The position numbers and the translations under genes are program-made. The notes under the pieces are model-generated. The model worked only from the letters and a program-made list of their open reading frames with translations. It was not told where the DNA came from and made no database searches. A stretch of 64,000 nt of DNA, from positions 1-64,000 of the forward strand of contig CALXNA010000009.1 in NCBI GenBank assembly GCA_944389615.1, in the 5' to 3' direction. This document shows, piece after piece, positions 15,781 through 26,500 of the stretch. The first letter of the stretch is position 1, and every line of letters begins with the position of its first letter. This stretch comes from an uncultured Anaerobiospirillum sp. GTDB taxonomy: Bacteria > Pseudomonadota > Gammaproteobacteria > Enterobacterales > Succinivibrionaceae.

Positions 15781-18102
15781 GTGAATGTCTCTGAGCAAAA
15801 TGTAAGTCATTTTATGTGGGGCGTAGACGGCTACTTCATCCCTTGCTATCAGCGCCATTACTCTTGGGATGAAGAGCAATGTCGCGCTCTCTTCGAGGAC
15901 ATGGTACGGCTCCATCAGCAGCGTGAGCACGATTCTTCGGCAACCCACTTCATTGGAAGTGTGGTGATGCAGCGTTTGCCTGAGGCGCCGTCTTCGATCA
16001 TGGTGATCGATGGCCAGCAACGTCTCACCACCATGTACCTGTTCTATCTAGCATTATCTCGTGCGTTTGACCGAGCAGCTAGGAAAGGGAGTGAAGACAA
16101 GGCTTACACTATCGACTGCTCTAAGTGGGCTCGAACTATAGAACTCAACATTCTTTTTGAGAAAAGTCCAAGTTGCTCGGTAGACTTGAACAGCAAGCAT
16201 CGCTTCACGTTATCGGAGGCTGATCAGCATGCGCTGGATAAGCTCTTCGCGGGCAACGAGGACGAGTTTGTTGCAGATTCACTGTTGACCCGCAACTACC
16301 GTTTGTTCGTGGATTGGATTAGCGCGCAAGAGGACATGTCGCTTCATGCTTTCTACAGGATCCCGGAGAGCTTGATCTTCATCGAAATCGATCTTGAGGC
16401 CAAGGACGACGCGCAGCTCATCTTCGAGTCGCTTAACTCTAAGGGAGTCACTCTTGAGAATGGCGATAAAGTACGTAACTTCCTCTTGATGGGCTTTAAC
16501 TACGAGGATGTTAACCGGCACTATCGTGAGCTCTGGTGTCCGATGGAGCTGAACTGTGCCCATGCCCTTTCATAGTTCATCAAACACTTCCTTGTCCTCA
16601 AACAGGGGCGGGCACCGAGCGAGGACTCGCTCTATGTGAAATTCAAATACTATGTGCAAGGACTGCAGCGTGGCAGCGCCCCGGCTTCTCAGAACCAAGT
16701 CACAGTCGCGGTGTTAGATGAGCTTCTTGCCTACTCCGTGCTCTTTAAGCAGATGCGTGATTGCTCTTATAAGTTGAGCGCGCAGCATGATACCGAGTTG
16801 AGCTTCGGTGAGCGCTCGCAGTTGCAAAAGGCGCTGAACAAAAGTCTGTTTAACTTACAGCAGTTGCCTTACAACGTCCGGACGCCGGTAGTGATGCAGC
16901 TCATGATGCTGCACGTCAAGAATCAGATCAGTGGCACCGAGCTGCTGGAGGCGATGAAGCTGCTGGAGACCTTCTTGTTCCGTCGGTGGGCCTGCGGCTG
17001 GCAGAGCCGTGATCTTAACCGCAAATTCCAATCGATAGCCTACAAGTTAGTTCCTGATGTTAACGGCGGCTGTGATGTGATGCCACTGCTTAAGCGTAGC
17101 TTGTGCTCAGCTGATGAGGGTAAGTGCGCAAGCTCTATGCCTCAAGATGCGGAGTTTGTGCAGGCCTTACAGCATCGAGCCCTCTACAAGAAGTCCAACT
17201 CCAAGAACAGTGCACCTCTTAAGTACATGCTTGAGCGCCTCGAGAATGCTGATAGTCTTGAGACAATCCCTATCGACTCCACCTACAGCATTGAGCACAT
17301 CATGCCGCAGACGCTCACCGCGGAGTGGCGCGCTGAGTTAGGTGCCAATGCCGTATCTATCCATAAAGAGTGGCTCCACCGCTTAGGCAACCTGACGCTG
17401 ACGGCCTATAACAGCAAGTACTCCAACAGCTCCTTCGCCCAGAAGTGCACAATGGAGCATGGCTTTGCCGACAGCTCGCTGCGCCTCAATCGCGACATTG
17501 CCGAGCATGACCACTGGGGGCGACAGGAGATGGAGCAGCGCACAGCAGTGCTGGTAGCCAAGGCCCTCAAGCTTTGGCCGTATCCGGGGGATAGTGTTGA
17601 GAAGTGCGCCGAGCATGTGTCTACACCTGATCCGGGGCCTGCATCTGTTCATGTGCCCGTGTCCGCGCCTACTCCAGTGCCTGAGGTTAAGGATGAGCCT
17701 GAAAGCTTTGATTACTGCTTAGCCGAGGGCGATCTGGATTTGACCGGCACTAAGCTCCGCGGCTATGAGTTCATGGGGCAGCACTACGATGCTAGCAATT
17801 GGGTGCAGCTGCAACGCGACTTGATCCCCCTGATCTATCAGCTCAATCCTGAGCGCCTGCGCTCTTGGCATCAGACTCCATGGGGGCGCTTCAATGTGCT
17901 TGAGCAGTTTATCAAGAGCTCCCGCCTAGACTTCCCGATTGCCCAGAAACGTCCTAATAGTGTGTTCGAGATCGACAAGCAGATCTTCTTCTGCACCCAT
18001 CAGAATGTGCTGACAAAGGTCAATATACTCCAGCAGCTCTTTGAGTTGATGCAAATTGACCCGGCGCAGCTGACGCTGCACCTAGTGCGCAGCAAGGGGT
18101 AA
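15781..18102 (+). pseudogene. GmrSD-like (DUF262/DUF1524) restriction protein interrupted by one amber codon
   Basis: A single reading frame of 774 codons is broken only by TAG at 16573-16575 (codon 265). Frame and homology continue directly after it (FIKHFLVLKQG, then LYVKFKYYV), and an internal ATG at 16636 could restart translation. The N-terminal DUF262 part has CYQRHYSW (about 22-29) and VIDGQQRLTT (about 74-84), the NTP-binding/hydrolysis motifs of GmrS. The second half has the DUF1524 HNH-type nuclease motif IEHIMPQ (about 505) and LGNLTLTAYN, as in GmrD. A C-terminal accessory domain of about 130 residues follows. Type IV GmrSD enzymes cut glucosylated hydroxymethylcytosine phage DNA; whether this one does is unknown. 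GTG 15781 sits eight bases after GGGAG. Codon choice is less biased than in neighbours, suggesting acquired defence DNA. Confidence 0.8.
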
Positions 18103-18377
18103 GAGTAAGCCTGCTTGAGCTGCGCCTCCGACGAAGGTATATGAGCCCATTCGGGGTGAGTACATCAGCCGGGAAGGGCAACGAGCAGCGCCGCGCGGGC
18201 AGGAGAGAAGGGCTCACCGCGGTGCCTGCAGCGCCTGTTTGGCGCAGTCTGCGCCAAGGCAGGCGAAGAGTAAGTCGGTGGGCCGCCGACGAGGGCGCGC
18301 AGACGTGGTGCTAAGCGATTCCTAACTTAGGTTATGGCACAATAGCATGCCTTGTTTGGAATGGAGAGGATGAAACC

Positions 18378-20267
18378 ATGTCTCAGGCACCACAACCTAA
18401 GCTTAAGGAGCGCGCGGACACGCCTGCGGGAGCAGGAGCGTCCGCAGGAGCGACCGCGGGGGCGGGCGCTGCTAGCACGGCGGCGCAGGGCGCAGCGGGC
18501 GGTGCCCGTCCCGTGGACTGCTTGCCGCTGAAGGAGACGCTCCAAGCCTTTTGGGTGATGCTCAAGAGCTATTGGGGCTGTAAGGATAGCCTGAAGTCAT
18601 GGGGCTTGTTGGCCCTCATCGTGGCCCTCACCGGCGGCTCGGTCTACATCGCCACCGCTATCAACTCGTGGTACAAGGTCTTCTGGGATACGATCCAAGA
18701 GTACGATTTGGACGGCTTTAAGTACCAGCTCTTGGTCTTCGTGGGCCTTGCCTCCGTGCATGTATTGGTGTCGGTCTATAACGCTTATTTGAAGTCATGC
18801 CTTGCCATCAATTGGCGTACCTGGCTTACCGGCAAGACGATGGAGCGCTGGCTTGCACGCGACAACTACTACAAGCTCCAGCTGACCGACAAGAACACTG
18901 ATAACCCCGATCAACGTATCGCCGAAGACTTAAACCTCTTCGTCTCCTCGACCATCGTCCTGATTTTGGGCACGGCCACTGACCTGACCATGATGGTGAC
19001 CTTCGGCGTGGTGCTGTGGAACTTGTCCGGCGCCGTCGACATCACGGTCATGGGCTATGAGCTGCACCTGCCTGATGGCTATATGTGCTACTTGGCGCTC
19101 TTGTATGCCATCTTAGGCACGACCTTGACCTTCATCCTAGGTAAGCCGTTAGTGCGCCTGAACTTCCGCCAACAGCGCTACGAAGCTGACTTCCGTTTCT
19201 CGCTGATTCGCGTGCGTGAAAATGGCGAGTCGATCGCCTTGTACCACGGCGAGGCGCAAGAAGGTAAGTACTTGCGCACCAGCTTTGCAAGCCTGGTGGG
19301 CAACTACATCAAGCTCATTGTCTGCACCAAGCGCTTGGGCTTTTTGACTTTGGGCTATGCCCAAACTGCGGTGATATTCCCGATCTTGATCGCAGCTCCC
19401 CTCTACTTTGCCAAGATCATCACCATGGGCTCGATCATGCAGATCAGCTCGGCCTTTGGCCGTGTCCAAGATAGTCTGTCGACCTTGGTCACTAACTTCA
19501 CCGAGTGGGCTTCGTGGAAGTCGGTGGTCGACCGTCTGGCGCTGTTCTATCGCTCGATGGAAGAGGCCGAGGCCATTGAGTGCATCCCAGTGCAGCATGA
19601 CGATGCCGAAGGCATTGCCATCAACCATCTCGAGCTTAAGAGCCCGCGTCAGGTGACCTTGCTCTCGCACTTGGCCCTGAACTTAAAGCAAGGCCAGTCC
19701 CTGCTCATCCGCGGCCCATCGGGCTGTGGTAAGTCGACGCTGCTTAAGGCCATCGCCGGTATTTGGCCTTATGTCCAAGGCGAAGTTCATTACTTAAAGG
19801 AAGGCTCCGCGCTCTTCTTAAGCCAGCGCCCATATCTGCCGCAAGGCACCCTGCGCCAAGCCGCGTACTACCCAGCACCGGTGGCTCCAGCGGAGTCAGA
19901 GCAAGCTTCAGGTCAGTCTGAGCATAGCGTCGAGCATTACTTTAAGTTGGTGGGGCTTGAGCACTTGATTGCGCACTTGGATGAGTCCGACATCTGGTCG
20001 CACATCCTGTCGCTCGGTGAGCAGCAGCGCGTGGCCATTGTTCGCGCCTTGCTCAATCGTCCGGCTATCTTGTTCTTAGACGAAGCGACCTCGGCCATGG
20101 ACGAGCACAATGAGGCCTTTGTCTACGACCTGCTCAAGCAAGAGTTAGGGCAGACCATCATCATTTCGGTCGGCCACCGCTCGACCTTGATCGCCAAGCA
20201 CGATCAGGTCTTAACCTACGAAGGTTCAGGCAGCTACCAGATTGCCGCAAGCGCGAGCATGGCGTAG
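18378..20267 (+). CDS. SbmA/BacA/YddA-family ABC transporter (fused permease and ATPase)
   Basis: 629 residues. An Ala/Gly-rich N-terminus of about 40 residues precedes an ABC_membrane_2-type domain with about six membrane segments (for example SWGLLALIVALTGGSVYIA). Then comes the nucleotide-binding domain: Walker A GPSGCGKST near residue 446, signature LSLGEQQR, and Walker B AILFLDEAT followed by the switch histidine in VGHRS. The family includes YddA and the BacA-like vitamin B12/peptide transporters of the inner membrane. The domain order is permease first. Substrate is unknown. The 275-base gap upstream has no clear promoter. Confidence 0.88.
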   Translation: MSQAPQPKLKERADTPAGAGASAGATAGAGAASTAAQGAAGGARPVDCLPLKETLQAFWVMLKSYWGCKDSLKSWGLLALIVALTGGSVYIATAINSWYKVFWDTIQEYDLDGFKYQLLVFVGLASVHVLVSVYNAYLKSCLAINWRTWLTGKTMERWLARDNYYKLQLTDKNTDNPDQRIAEDLNLFVSSTIVLILGTATDLTMMVTFGVVLWNLSGAVDITVMGYELHLPDGYMCYLALLYAILGTTLTFILGKPLVRLNFRQQRYEADFRFSLIRVRENGESIALYHGEAQEGKYLRTSFASLVGNYIKLIVCTKRLGFLTLGYAQTAVIFPILIAAPLYFAKIITMGSIMQISSAFGRVQDSLSTLVTNFTEWASWKSVVDRLALFYRSMEEAEAIECIPVQHDDAEGIAINHLELKSPRQVTLLSHLALNLKQGQSLLIRGPSGCGKSTLLKAIAGIWPYVQGEVHYLKEGSALFLSQRPYLPQGTLRQAAYYPAPVAPAESEQASGQSEHSVEHYFKLVGLEHLIAHLDESDIWSHILSLGEQQRVAIVRALLNRPAILFLDEATSAMDEHNEAFVYDLLKQELGQTIIISVGHRSTLIAKHDQVLTYEGSGSYQIAASASMA

Positions 20268-20372
20268 CGCTGCGCGCGGCTGGGCCGCGCCACTTGCGCG
20301 GCCGTCCGGAGTGGGCAGATGTGCTGCCCGCCGGTGGCGGTGGAGTGCCGCCTGCCGCCGGACGGCGGGTGC

Positions 20373-20404
20373 AAAAAGGCCGCCTCGCAAGGGGCGGCCT
20401 TTTT
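20373..20404. terminator. Bidirectional terminator between ABC and AGCS genes
   Basis: A perfect 12-pair stem, AAAAAGGCCGCC (20373-20384) with GGCGGCCTTTTT (20393-20404), has an A-run on one side and a T-run on the other. It can therefore stop both converging transcripts. Confidence 0.9.
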
Positions 20405-20427
20405 AACGCGAGTGAGCGCGCAGCGCG

Positions 20428-21912
20428 TTACTCGTCATCGCGGGCGTTCTTTTCGTGGACAACGCCCTTGGCCATGGAGCGGCGGACGGCCGCTTGGCGA
20501 TTGGCAAAGTGGTCAGTGAGCTGCTCTGAGGCGCCAAAGAGCGGCTTCTTGCCGGTTAAGAACTTCTGGTCGTAGTCGGCGACCGCCCGGGTGACTAATT
20601 TGTACAGGCCGATCACGGCGATGATGTTAGGGATTACCATCAGGCCGTTGAAGAGGTCGGCTAACTCCCAGACCAAGTTGACCTCAAGGAACGAGCCCAT
20701 GAGCAGGAAGCAGAGGACTACGATGGCGAACATGTTGACGTTCTTGTAGCCAAAGAGGTACTTGAAGTTCTGCGAGGCAAAGAAGTACCAGCCGATGATG
20801 GTGGTAAAGGCCGCAAAGAAGAGGCAGATGGCGACGAAGCCAGCGCCGGGGGTACCCATGCCCTTGATGAAGGCCGCTTGGGTCAGCACGATGCCGGTGG
20901 TGGTGCCATCTAAGGTACCGGTGACCATGATGACAAAGGCGGTCGCATTCAACACGATGAAGGTGTCGATGAAGAGGCCAATGATGGCGGCTAAGCCTTG
21001 CTCGGCTGGGTGACGGACGCGGGCGACGGCGTGAGCGTGCGGGGTCGAGCCCATACCAGCTTCGTTGGAGAAGAGGCCGCGGGCGACACCGTAGCGGATC
21101 GCCTCCTTGATCGAAGCGCCAATGACACCGCCGGTGGCGGCGCTTGGGTCGAAGGCGCCGATCACGATCGACTTTAAGGCTGGGAACAGCATATCAATGT
21201 TGATCACGATGATATACAGGGAGCCTAAGACGTAGACGGCCGCCATGAAAGGCACCATCTTCTCGGCAAAGGAGGCAATGCGCTTGATGCCGCCGATGAA
21301 GATGAAGCCTGCGATTAAGATGATGAAGATGCCCGAGACCCAGTTAGGGATGTTAAAGGCACTTTGGAAGGAGGTGGTGATCGAGTTGGCCTGCACCATG
21401 TTGCCGATGAAGCCTAAGGCAATGATGATGAGTACCGAGAAGATCGTGGCTAAGGTCTTGGAGCCTAAGCCCTTGGAGATGTAGTAGGCCGGGCCACCGG
21501 TGACGTTGCCTTGGCCGTCGTGAGTACGATAGACCTGCGCTAACACCGCTTCGGCGAAGATCGTGGCCATACCAAAGAAGGCAGCCATCCACATCCAGAA
21601 GATGGCACCGGGGCCACCCATGACCATGGCGGTGGCGACACCGGCTAAGTTACCGGTACCCACTTGGGCGGCGACGGCGGTAGCTAAGGACTGGAACGAG
21701 GTCATACCATGTTGACCTGCTTTCTCGCCATTGAAGGAGAGCTGCCCGAAGACATGCTTGAAGGCGCGGCCAAACTGGCGCACTTGGACGAAACGCAGTC
21801 TAAAGGTAAAGAAGATACCAGTGCCGACCAAGATCGGGATTAAGCACCACGGCCCCCAGAGGATGGAGTTGATGTTTCGCACGACCTCGGTCAGTTGATC
21901 CATTGCAGACAT
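20428..21912 (-). CDS. Alanine/glycine:cation symporter (AGCS family)
   Basis: 494 residues with about 11 membrane segments. The AGCS signature region SLATAVAAQVGTGNLAGVATA and GGPGAIFWMWMAAFFGMAT is intact, as is the FSNEAGMGS segment. Members import small neutral amino acids with Na+ or H+. ATG 21912 follows GAGG by five bases; the in-frame extension to 21954 lacks a ribosome site. Stand-alone gene. Confidence 0.93.
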   Translation of the reverse strand: MSAMDQLTEVVRNINSILWGPWCLIPILVGTGIFFTFRLRFVQVRQFGRAFKHVFGQLSFNGEKAGQHGMTSFQSLATAVAAQVGTGNLAGVATAMVMGGPGAIFWMWMAAFFGMATIFAEAVLAQVYRTHDGQGNVTGGPAYYISKGLGSKTLATIFSVLIIIALGFIGNMVQANSITTSFQSAFNIPNWVSGIFIILIAGFIFIGGIKRIASFAEKMVPFMAAVYVLGSLYIIVINIDMLFPALKSIVIGAFDPSAATGGVIGASIKEAIRYGVARGLFSNEAGMGSTPHAHAVARVRHPAEQGLAAIIGLFIDTFIVLNATAFVIMVTGTLDGTTTGIVLTQAAFIKGMGTPGAGFVAICLFFAAFTTIIGWYFFASQNFKYLFGYKNVNMFAIVVLCFLLMGSFLEVNLVWELADLFNGLMVIPNIIAVIGLYKLVTRAVADYDQKFLTGKKPLFGASEQLTDHFANRQAAVRRSMAKGVVHEKNARDDE

Positions 21913-22166
21913 ACAAACCTCAAATTCCTGACGCAGCACGCAGGGAGTGGCCACAAATGGCGCAAATATGCGCCTGCGTCGCTAAAAGTGCGGCCATTTT
22001 AGCACGGGCCCATGCCTGTGTATTATTATGGTGCAAGACCCGCGGAGCGTACCCCATCATAAGGCGGGCGTGCCCCATGTTGGCTCGGGTTGGGGGCGTT
22101 TGCCCCATAACGACGCGGGGCCCGCCAGTACTCTGGGGGCCCCGCGGTGGAAGTCGCTGCTCGCTC

Positions 22167-22943
22167 CTACGCTTTGCTCTGCGGCGGGCTGTCTGCAGTT
22201 GGAGTCTCGGCAGCTTCCTCGGCGTTGGCTGCGACTGAGTTGGCTACGACGGCGTTGGCTGCGACTGAGTTTTTGGTCGCGGTTTCAGTCGGGACGGGGG
22301 TAGCGTCCGTATGGCCTTCGTCAGAGAACTTGTGGAGCTTGCTGTGGAAGCGCTTTTTGAGGTAGACCACCAAGATGACGAGGAAGATGGCGCCTAAGAT
22401 CATATAGATCAGGGTTTGGACGTCCTTGACGTACTCCATGAGGAGATCGAGGTTGTCGGCAAAGAAGTAGCCTAAGTAGACCCAGATCGGCACCGAGATG
22501 AGGGCGGCGAAGCCGTCCATCAAGATGAAGGTGAGATAGGAGATGCGGCGGCTCATGCCCGCCACTAAGAAGATCGGGGAGCGCAGACCCGGCAGGAAGC
22601 GGGCGACAAAGAGCAAGGAGAGGCCGTACTGCTTGAACTTGCGCTGAATGTGCGAAAAGCGCCGGGGCGAGAGGATGCGGCGGAAGGTCTTGATGCGCTG
22701 GATGCGATAGCCGAAGATGCGCCCGGCGAGGAACATGGTGCTATCGCCAATTAAGACACCGGCTAGACCGACGAGGCACATGGTGTGGGGATTGGCCAGA
22801 TCAAGGCCGGAGATGACACCGCCTGAGACTAAGGTGATGTCTTCGGGCACGGGCAGACCAAAACCACATAGAATCAGGATGCCAAAGACGGCAATGTAGC
22901 CGTAGTCAGTAAAGAAGCCGATTAGAAAATCTAGCACAGTCAA
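22167..22943 (-). CDS. DedA-family membrane protein
   Basis: 258 residues. The DedA core is clear: GFGLPVPEDITLV near residue 27, GVLIGDSTMFLAGR, and the signature FVARFLPGLRSPIFLVAGMSR. Several membrane helices follow. DedA proteins are inner-membrane lipid or ion transporters needed for envelope homeostasis. The last 45 residues are hydrophilic and contain repeated VAAN units encoded by a short DNA duplication around 22218-22270. It lies downstream of no partner and is divergent from ftsK. Confidence 0.9.
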   Translation of the reverse strand: MTVLDFLIGFFTDYGYIAVFGILILCGFGLPVPEDITLVSGGVISGLDLANPHTMCLVGLAGVLIGDSTMFLAGRIFGYRIQRIKTFRRILSPRRFSHIQRKFKQYGLSLLFVARFLPGLRSPIFLVAGMSRRISYLTFILMDGFAALISVPIWVYLGYFFADNLDLLMEYVKDVQTLIYMILGAIFLVILVVYLKKRFHSKLHKFSDEGHTDATPVPTETATKNSVAANAVVANSVAANAEEAAETPTADSPPQSKA

Positions 22944-23402
22944 TCCCTACCTTAAGGAAGCTAGCGCCATGGCGTACCTAGGGGCAAGCACAATGATCAA
23001 GGGGGTATCAGCGAACCTTGCGGCGCCTACCTGCGCCTTCGCGCTAGGCGGTGACAAGATCCAAATTGCTCCGGTGATCCTCAAGCTAAAGTGACCAGCC
23101 ACGATGCGGCTGAACTTACCTTAGGGCCACAAAACAAGCCTGCGCCCAAGAGGCCGTGATCGATGTTATCTGCGCAAACTAGGGCCCGTGCTTAGAGCCC
23201 GCGCTCAATCGCCGAAGCCTTGTGCGGGAGCGAAACTCATCGCTCCAATTCTAACAGATATCCATGTTCTAGGGCATAGTCTTTGCCATAGGCCTCAGTT
23301 CGCCCCGCCGCAGCGCTCAGGGCGTTGGCGGCGCCCGCGACAGCACCTGCGGTAGCACTTGCAGCAGCGCTTGCAAGCTACCGCTTCGGCCCATGGCTTT
23401 GC
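22944..23402. other. Intergenic region between dedA-like gene and ftsK
   Basis: About 460 bases. A 33-codon frame starts at an ATG near 22993 but has no ribosome binding site and no recognisable product. The right half is rich in GC(A/C)GC words. I see nothing firm before the ftsK promoter. Confidence 0.5.
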
Positions 23403-23431
23403 TTTCTTGCATGGGCTTTTTGACCTATAAT
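23403..23431 (+). promoter_or_regulatory. Probable ftsK promoter
   Basis: A perfect TATAAT (23426-23431) has TTTCTT 17 bases upstream. It lies 114 bases before the ftsK start, and an intervening hairpin could attenuate the transcript. Confidence 0.55.
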
Positions 23432-23466
23432 TTAGGGCTGTTTGATCGGTTGAGCCCGGTGGAGAG

Positions 23467-23487
23467 GCATGCCTTGGCATGCTTTTT
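23467..23487 (+). terminator. Terminator-like hairpin in the ftsK leader
   Basis: GCATGC (23467-23472), loop CTTG, GCATGC (23477-23482), then five T residues. It lies between the promoter and the ftsK ribosome binding site, a position suited to transcription attenuation. Confidence 0.5.
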
Positions 23488-23544
23488 GGCACTTTGGAGA
23501 TGCAGGTCAGAGGACAGATTCAGTCTCAAGAGGAGAAGTTTCTT

Positions 23545-26500
23545 ATGGCTGTAACTAAGGGGGCCTCGCAACAGGTCAAGACCAGTACCTTACGCCAAGT
23601 GCTCTTTGTGCTCAGCATTGGCTTATGCCTTGCGAGCTTTTACTTCATGCTGGACTTCCAAACTTCAGCACAAGCTAAGCTCTCAGGCGAACTCATCTTA
23701 GGGCAGGTCGACTCGGTCACCTACAACCACCAAGGTTCACCTATCATCAGCTTCCTCTTTGAGTACTTTGGGGCGCTCTCCTACTTCTTGGCGCTGATGA
23801 TCGTGTACTTGGGCTACTATCTCCTCTTGCGCCCAGTCGATATCTGGCATGCTGACTTCTATCGCGCCAGCCTGCGCGTACTCGGCTTTGATCTCAGCTT
23901 GATCGGCCTGTGCGCCCTCGGCTCGATCTATGGTGATTTAGGCGCCACCGGAGCCGGTGGCTTGCTCGGCGACATGCTCATCATGTTCAGCTCCACCTTC
24001 TTGCCCAGCCTCCTCTCAGCCATTCTATTTGCCTTTGTCGCCTTCAGTGGCCTTGCCTTCTTGTTTGGCAAGAGCCCACTCTTTGTCTTCGATTCCCTCG
24101 GCGCCACCTTCTTTAAGGCCGTTCCTAGTGCCAAGGCCAAGCCTGAGGCTAAAACTCAGGCCTCTGAGCCAGCGGCCGAGCCGACCGCCCCAGCTGCCGC
24201 TGCGGCTGCTGCCGATGGTGCCGCGCAGGCGACCGCGCCTGCCGCTGCCCCCGAGCAGCCAATCCCTGAGATGGCTGAGGGCCATCTGACGGTAGCGCAG
24301 TTTGAAGAGCAATTGCGTAAGCAAGGCCAGCTTGAGCCAGAAGCGGCGGCCTATGACCCAAATCAGGCTACCGCGCAGCGCCCAGCTGAGGCGAGCAGCT
24401 TAGCGGCTGAGAACGTAAGTGCCTTAGCCGGGGGTAATGCCTTATCCGGAGCCGGGAACTCGTTCTTTGAGCAGGCCCTGCAGCAACCGCTGCCTTCGGA
24501 GACGGCGCCCGCGGGCACTGACCTCAGTGGCGCATGGACTTCCGGGGCGGATGCCACCCCCGTGGAGGCCCAAGAGCTTGAGCAATCGCTGCAGCGCAGC
24601 TTCTCAGGTGAGAGCACCGACTTCAATGCCGCGGATTACGGCGCAGCCAGCCAAGGGCAAGCCAGCCCGGTTGCAGGCGCCAATAGCGCTGACTTAGCCG
24701 CCTCCGGCGCATGGGGCGAGTTGGCTCCTGCGGCCGCTGCGGCGGTAGCCGAGCCGTTTGCCGAGCAACTGGTTGAGCCAACTGCGGCCTCGACCCCAAT
24801 GCCAACTATGGAGCATGCGCCAAGCGCGGATAAAGGCAGCTTTAACGCTGCCGCAGCCTATGGCCAAGGTGATGTGAACTATTGGCAGGGCCAAGGCGCG
24901 CTCGCCGAAGCGGCCTTTAATCAGTCTCATGCCCGCAATGCGCCTGACGAGCTTGAGTCCAGCTTAACTGACCCCAATGAGGTGCACACCAAGATCGTGC
25001 GCGGCCCGGATCCAGTGGCGCTGCAGCGCGAGCAAGCCGAAGCGGCTGTCCCAGAAACCGCACCGGACACCAGAGCGGAGAGCGCTCCGGACGTAGCTCC
25101 GGCAGAGCCTAGTGCAGCGTCGCCTGAGGAGCAGGCACCGGCCCCACGGCCCGGGGCTGAACTGAGCCCTTATGGCTATGGCACCTATGCCGCCGAGCAA
25201 GCCCAAGACGTCAGTGCAGTGCTCTCTCAAGAGCCTACCGCTGAGGAGCAAAAGGGTGAGGCAGACGCAGATGCTGTGCACACCATTGTGCAACGGGTCG
25301 ATCCACAAGTGTTTGCGGCCGAGCAAGAGGCTCGGCGCCGTGAGCGTGAGGAAGCGGCACGTCAGGCCCAAGAAGAGGCTCAGCGCGCGCAAGCTGAGGC
25401 TGCTGAGGCCGAGCGTCAGGCGCAAGAGCAGACGGCACAAGCCGCGCAGACCGCACCAGCTGAGCCGCAAGCAGCTCCGGCCGAGGAAGATGCGCCCATT
25501 TACGCCGGTACCTATGCGGCGCAATTAGAGCGCGAACAGCAACAACATAAGCCCCAGCCGATTGCGCAGCAGGCCGAAGAGCGCGCGGAGGATGATGGCC
25601 CTAAGTACATCACCCCGGGTGTTGCTGGTTCTGAGCCTCAAAGCGTCAGTAAGAATAAGTCAAATGAGAGCGTCCAGTTAGCCGAGCACAACGCCCACGA
25701 GATTGGAGCGCGTTTGCCCGAGGAGCTGCGCCCGCACACCATTATTCGCGATACGCGCAAAGAGTTTGAGGCAGCGCAAGCGGCTAAAGCCGCTGCTGCC
25801 GCTGCGGCGGCTGCGGCCGCCAGTGCCGCCGCGACCACGGCTGCTAGTGCAGCGGCTCCGACTGCTGTAGATGCTGCCGCAGCCACCGAGGCAAGCGCAG
25901 AGTCTGTCAGTAGTACGGAAGTAGACGAGCCCGCGGAGACGCAAGGCCCGAGCACGATCATCATGCGCTCGGAGCCGGTCGCTGCGCCCGTGGCTGAACC
26001 GGTAGCAGAGGCGGTCGCTGAGCCTGCACCGCAAGTCGCTTCGGAGTCATCGACCGAGCAGCCTGCGGCGAGCGCGGAGCTGAGCATGCCCAGTGGCACC
26101 GGAGCTGCGATCTTAGGGCAGGATACCGCTCCTAAGTCGCAAGACATCATCAAGGAGCTCTCGTCGCTGGCCTCCGAGTTTAAGGATGCAGCCGAAGGCT
26201 CGCTGAGCTCCTTTCGCTCCGATCAAGAAAGCTCGGCCTTAACTGAGCTCAGCTCGGGGACGATGGAGCCTAATGCCAGCGTCCCGCCGCTCAAAACGGC
26301 CTTAGAGCAGGCAGCGCCGACGATTCAGGAGACGCAGAGCAGCGGTAGCACTCATATCATGGTGGGCTCAGGTGCGCCTGAGCAGGGCTTTGATGCTCAT
26401 GAGGCCGATACCCGGACTAACATCATGCGCTCGACGCCGCAGGGCAGCGATAGCGATGATGACAACGACTTCTATCGCTTTGCGGTCGCCCGTAGCAACG

